From assembly GCF_037154075.1 (NCBI RefSeq), contig NZ_JBANRJ010000001.1, forward strand, positions 4,583,501-4,647,500: DNA of 64,000 bases, written 5' to 3'. Origin of the DNA: Sphingobium aromaticiconvertens. GTDB lineage: Bacteria > Pseudomonadota > Alphaproteobacteria > Sphingomonadales > Sphingomonadaceae. The position numbers and the translations under genes are program-made. The notes beneath the pieces were generated by a model that saw only the letters and a program-made list of their open reading frames with translations, did no database searches and was not told the DNA's origin. Positions 62,091 to 64,000 of this stretch are shown here, piece after piece (positions within the stretch are counted from its first letter, which is position 1; each line of letters opens with the position of its first letter).

Positions 62091-62225
62091 TCAGTCGTCG
62101 GAAAGGCCGACCGGGTTCTGCAGCCCGATCTCGTCACCCTGGCCAAGGCCCGGGCCCTTCGTCTCGACGCTGATTGCGCCAAGGTCGATCATATCGTCGT
62201 TGCGACGTTCGACAGTCTTTTCCAT
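62091..62225 (-). CDS. Lasso peptide precursor (sphingonodin-like)
   Basis: 44-residue precursor starting MEKTVERRNDDMIDLGAIS. The leader ends with VETK, giving the conserved Thr at the second-last leader position. The core is 21 residues, beginning GPGLGQGDEIG and ending GLSDD. Gly1 can form an isopeptide ring with Asp8 (8-residue ring) or Glu9. The pattern closely recalls sphingonodin I, which is also 21 residues, starts GPG, has Asp8 and ends GLSDD. GAGG at 8 bases supports the ATG at 62225; an ATG at 62273 in the same frame is less likely. The gene is easy to miss in automated annotation. Confidence 0.9.
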   Translation of the reverse strand: MEKTVERRNDDMIDLGAISVETKGPGLGQGDEIGLQNPVGLSDD

Positions 62226-62668
62226 CACACGTTCCTCTTCGATAGACCGCGATCCATTTCGCGGCACCGACAAGGATGTGCCCGGCGATCGATTATAAGA
62301 ATTTTATAATCCGATTATAATCGCGACCGACCTTCGATCCCCACGCATAATGGACCTCCGGGCGAATGCTAACAGGGAGAATGCAGCCTATTTCCGACGC
62401 GGGACGTGACCGTGCTGTGAGACATGAGTTGGGATCATGCGCCGCCGTCTTTAGCAAAGCCTGGACATTCACGACAGCGACCCGGTCACGCCCGCTCTGC
62501 CGGCGGCATTGATCCAAATCTATCCCGACATTTCTGCAATCGCAAATTCTGCCATCTGTAGGAGGTGCCGCGAGGGTTCGTTTTTCCCCCATTTCTGGGG
62601 ATTTTCAGCATGAGTGAACCGCGAAACATTGGGTTTGTCTGAAGAACCAATGCGGCGAGGGTTGGAGC
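62226..62668. promoter_or_regulatory. Intergenic region with lasso promoter and TTATAATC repeats
   Basis: About 440 bases between the lasso precursor and the LysR gene. The AT-rich core at 62291-62322 has GATTATAA (62291-62298) pairing with TTATAATC (62304-62311), and the self-complementary GATTATAATC (62313-62322). On the minus strand these give strong TATAAT-like -10 boxes 66-97 bases before the precursor, so they may be both promoter and operator. A 99-codon minus-strand frame (62293-62592) shows no family pattern and is not called. Confidence 0.55.
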
Positions 62669-63616
62669 ATGATCGAAATCCGTCACCTCCATTATGTCAT
62701 AGCGACGGCGGAGCTTGGGAGTTTTAGCCAAGCGGCCGAGTCGCTGCGCATCAAACAATCTACGTTGAGCCAACGGATCCGTCATCTCGAGCAGCGGCTT
62801 GGCACCGACCTGTTCGAGCGCTCGACCCGCGGCGCCCGACTGACACGCGCGGGAGACCATTTTATATCGGGCGCGCGCCAGCTTGTGGCTGATCTCGACA
62901 GCCTTCATCGCGATACCATCATCTTTGGACAAGGGCGCCGCGGTGCGCTGAAGCTGGGCCTTTCAGGCGCAGTACCCAGCAGCGCGGTCCAGTCTCTCAT
63001 GCTGGAATTCAGCAAACGCCATGCAGACATCCAGCTATCTGCTGCGGTCTGTGACAGACAAGCGCTTGTGCGCGACTTCGAGCGCGGCCAACTCGACGCC
63101 ATCATCGTTGCAGGCCATCTGGCCCCGCCGGGCGCGGCCTATCACGCTATTGGCAGCAGCCGGCTTTTTGCCGTCATGGTCCGCGACAACCCTCTGGCAT
63201 TGCGTGCGCCGCTCTTCTGGTCGGATCTGCGCGACCTTACCCTTCTACTTGCGGACAGCGCGCGCGGGGACGATCTGCTCTCCCAAGTTGCGGGACGTCT
63301 TAACATGGCCCAATCGCAGGCTGGTCTGGATCGCGCGGCGATCGTCCGTAGCCCGCTGAATTTGAATGGGCTCTACCAGCTGATTGATGCAGGCTGTTTT
63401 ACCATCGTGCAGGAGAGCGCGTTCGCTCGCTTGCCCCCGCATCTGGTCGTCTTGCCCCTCCACGAGCCCCATGGCCATGCGCGCATCGATTTTGGCCTCT
63501 GCTGGCGCGAAGATGCTAGCAATCCTGCGCTTGCCCCTTTGCTTCGGACCATCATTACGGCTGCCGAGAAGCCTTACCGCTGCGATGCCTTGCAAAGGCG
63601 CGGTCCCCCGCCATGA
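62669..63616 (+). CDS. LysR-family transcriptional regulator
   Basis: 315-residue LysR regulator. The winged HTH is at the N-terminus (IRHLHYVIATAELGSFSQAA, ESLRIKQSTLSQRIRHLEQR), followed by LGTDLFERSTRGARLTRAG and a periplasmic-binding-like effector domain. The 3' end overlaps the convergent DUF2274 gene by about 60 bases. I recall LysR genes next to DUF2274 at the end of trb operons in related elements, so it may regulate transfer rather than the lasso cluster. Confidence 0.9.
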   Translation: MIEIRHLHYVIATAELGSFSQAAESLRIKQSTLSQRIRHLEQRLGTDLFERSTRGARLTRAGDHFISGARQLVADLDSLHRDTIIFGQGRRGALKLGLSGAVPSSAVQSLMLEFSKRHADIQLSAAVCDRQALVRDFERGQLDAIIVAGHLAPPGAAYHAIGSSRLFAVMVRDNPLALRAPLFWSDLRDLTLLLADSARGDDLLSQVAGRLNMAQSQAGLDRAAIVRSPLNLNGLYQLIDAGCFTIVQESAFARLPPHLVVLPLHEPHGHARIDFGLCWREDASNPALAPLLRTIITAAEKPYRCDALQRRGPPP

Positions 63617-63791
63617 ACCGTTCCAACATGGGGCCGATGAGGCGTTCGGGAGAAACCTGCGCTTCACCCGTTTCAGTGGCCAACGCCGCAGCATAGCGCA
63701 CAAGGTCGCGATGGACATTGGCAGGCAATTCCAGACTGATCTTGACGGGCTTGTCGTCCGCCAGCGATCCCAGGCGCAGCTTGGCCATCAC
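63555..63791 (-). CDS. DUF2274 protein (trb operon)
   Basis: 78-residue protein with a ribbon-helix-helix-like pattern (KPVKISLELPANVHRDLVRY, then ERLIGPMLERFMAGDRAFAR). DUF2274 genes follow trbI in alphaproteobacterial conjugative elements; here the start overlaps the trbI stop by 4 bases, in line with that. Function unknown, possibly a DNA-binding regulator of the operon. Confidence 0.88.
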   Translation of the reverse strand: MMAKLRLGSLADDKPVKISLELPANVHRDLVRYAAALATETGEAQVSPERLIGPMLERFMAGDRAFARHRSGKASRQP

Positions 63792-64000
63792 CGATTGCCC
63801 AGAGGGGGAAGGACAAGGTCGCGCGTGATCATGACGCGCAGCGGATGGCCCGGCCGGATGGTCAAGGTCGGAGCTATCGCTACCTGACGCTGTATGATCT
63901 GTTGCCCGGCCTGATTGAAGCTGTCCTGCGACCCGCGGCGCAGCGCCCGGATGATGTCATTATCGCTATCGGCCGCCAATTCCGTGCCAAGGCCCAAAAG
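63788..64000 (-). CDS. trbI: TrbI (VirB10-like) C-terminus, cut by window edge
   Basis: About 70 C-terminal residues of the conjugal transfer channel protein TrbI. SQDSFNQAGQQIIQRQVAIA and PTLTIRPGHPLRVMITRDLV are the conserved end of TrbI/VirB10, which spans inner and outer membranes in the type IV secretion core. The frame is open to the window edge. It shows that a trb operon lies to the right, transcribed leftward, opposite to traG. Confidence 0.93.
   Translation of the reverse strand, partial: LLGLGTELAADSDNDIIRALRRGSQDSFNQAGQQIIQRQVAIAPTLTIRPGHPLRVMITRDLVLPPLGNR

Larger units (their letters stand above)
22619..64000. mobile_element. Conjugative element (ICE or plasmid), ends not seen
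   Basis: The genes from 23.4 to 33.5 kb form the standard backbone of sphingomonad conjugative elements: DUF736, DUF2285, AlpA-type HTH, RepA, ParA, DUF2840, TraF, lytic transglycosylase, VirD2-like relaxase, TraG and a CopG-type protein. The end of a trb operon (trbI, DUF2274) lies at 63.5-64 kb on the other strand. The genes between are typical cargo (quorum signal, defence, lasso peptide). No integrase is in the window, so an integrated element and a plasmid cannot be told apart. RepA with iterons would suit either a plasmid or a replicating ICE. The left limit is placed at the IS by default. Confidence 0.6.

Noticed and set aside
62293..62592. 99-codon minus-strand frame as a second lasso precursor or regulator
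   Set aside because: No leader/core pattern (no Thr at the second-last leader position before a Gly core) and it covers the promoter palindromes.
1..64000. tRNA genes, rRNA genes or CRISPR arrays
   Set aside because: No cloverleaf-like sequence, rRNA-like stretch or regularly spaced repeat set was found on reading; only a dedicated scan could exclude a degenerate tRNA.

Overview
The window is a high-GC alphaproteobacterial sequence, most likely from a sphingomonad (Sphingobium/Novosphingobium/Sphingomonas type). Support for this comes from a sphingonodin-like lasso peptide cluster with TonB receptor and isopeptidase, a SigF-NrsF stress regulon of Caulobacter/sphingomonad type, and a DUF736/DUF2285/RepA/ParA/DUF2840/TraF conjugative backbone. 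I saw no rRNA, tRNA or CRISPR array.

Left part (1-21.1 kb) looks chromosomal. It opens with the end of an ectoine osmoprotection operon: ectD (cut by the window edge), the ectoine-type aspartokinase, two MFS transporters (one ProP-like) and a MscS channel, all tightly coupled. A SulP transporter and a hipBA toxin-antitoxin pair with palindromic operators follow. Next is a methionine-sulfoxide repair/heavy-metal stress regulon: two msrB (one frameshifted), msrA, a SUOX-fold molybdoprotein with its cytochrome b, a Met-rich MXKXDX protein, DUF1993, DUF1223, and an ECF sigma factor with its NrsF anti-sigma. Four promoter-like sites of the form GTAACC/G-N16-CGAA or CGTA lie in front of these transcription units. 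Then come DUF2254, a CPA1 antiporter, a monooxygenase, an esterase and the 3' remnant of a DUF389 gene cut by an insertion sequence.

At 21096-22618 lies an IS3-family element. To its right is a conjugative element backbone (23.3-33.5 kb): DUF736, a frameshifted DUF2285 regulator, an HTH protein, RepA followed by three iterons and an AT-rich stretch, ParA, a small partner protein, DUF2840, TraF, lytic transglycosylase, relaxase, TraG, a CopG-type protein and HU. The trb end (trbI, DUF2274) appears only at the right edge on the opposite strand, so about 30 kb of cargo sits between the two halves.

The cargo holds, in order: a coupled LuxI-type synthase / PhyH dioxygenase / GntR operon; a row of small genes (DUF6961, DUF5818, nuclease, DUF6771); a DUF262 / DUF3696-ATPase / unknown three-gene module; an XRE-ASCH / PIN-GNAT-PUA / P-loop three-gene module; a nucleotidyltransferase; a type II CBASS locus (capW, capV, CD-NTase, cap2) whose CD-NTase is interrupted by a second copy of the IS exactly at its catalytic D-x-D codons; a nucleotidyltransferase-HEPN protein; and a complete lasso peptide cluster (FecI/FecR, TonB receptor and isopeptidase on one strand; precursor, B protein and cyclase on the other). 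A LysR gene closes the cargo against the trb operon.

The most unusual items are the LuxI/PhyH/GntR operon without a LuxR, the XRE-ASCH/PIN-GNAT-PUA/kinase module, the IS-disarmed CBASS with a 9-bp target duplication, and the short, easily missed lasso precursor with a perfect hairpin behind it.
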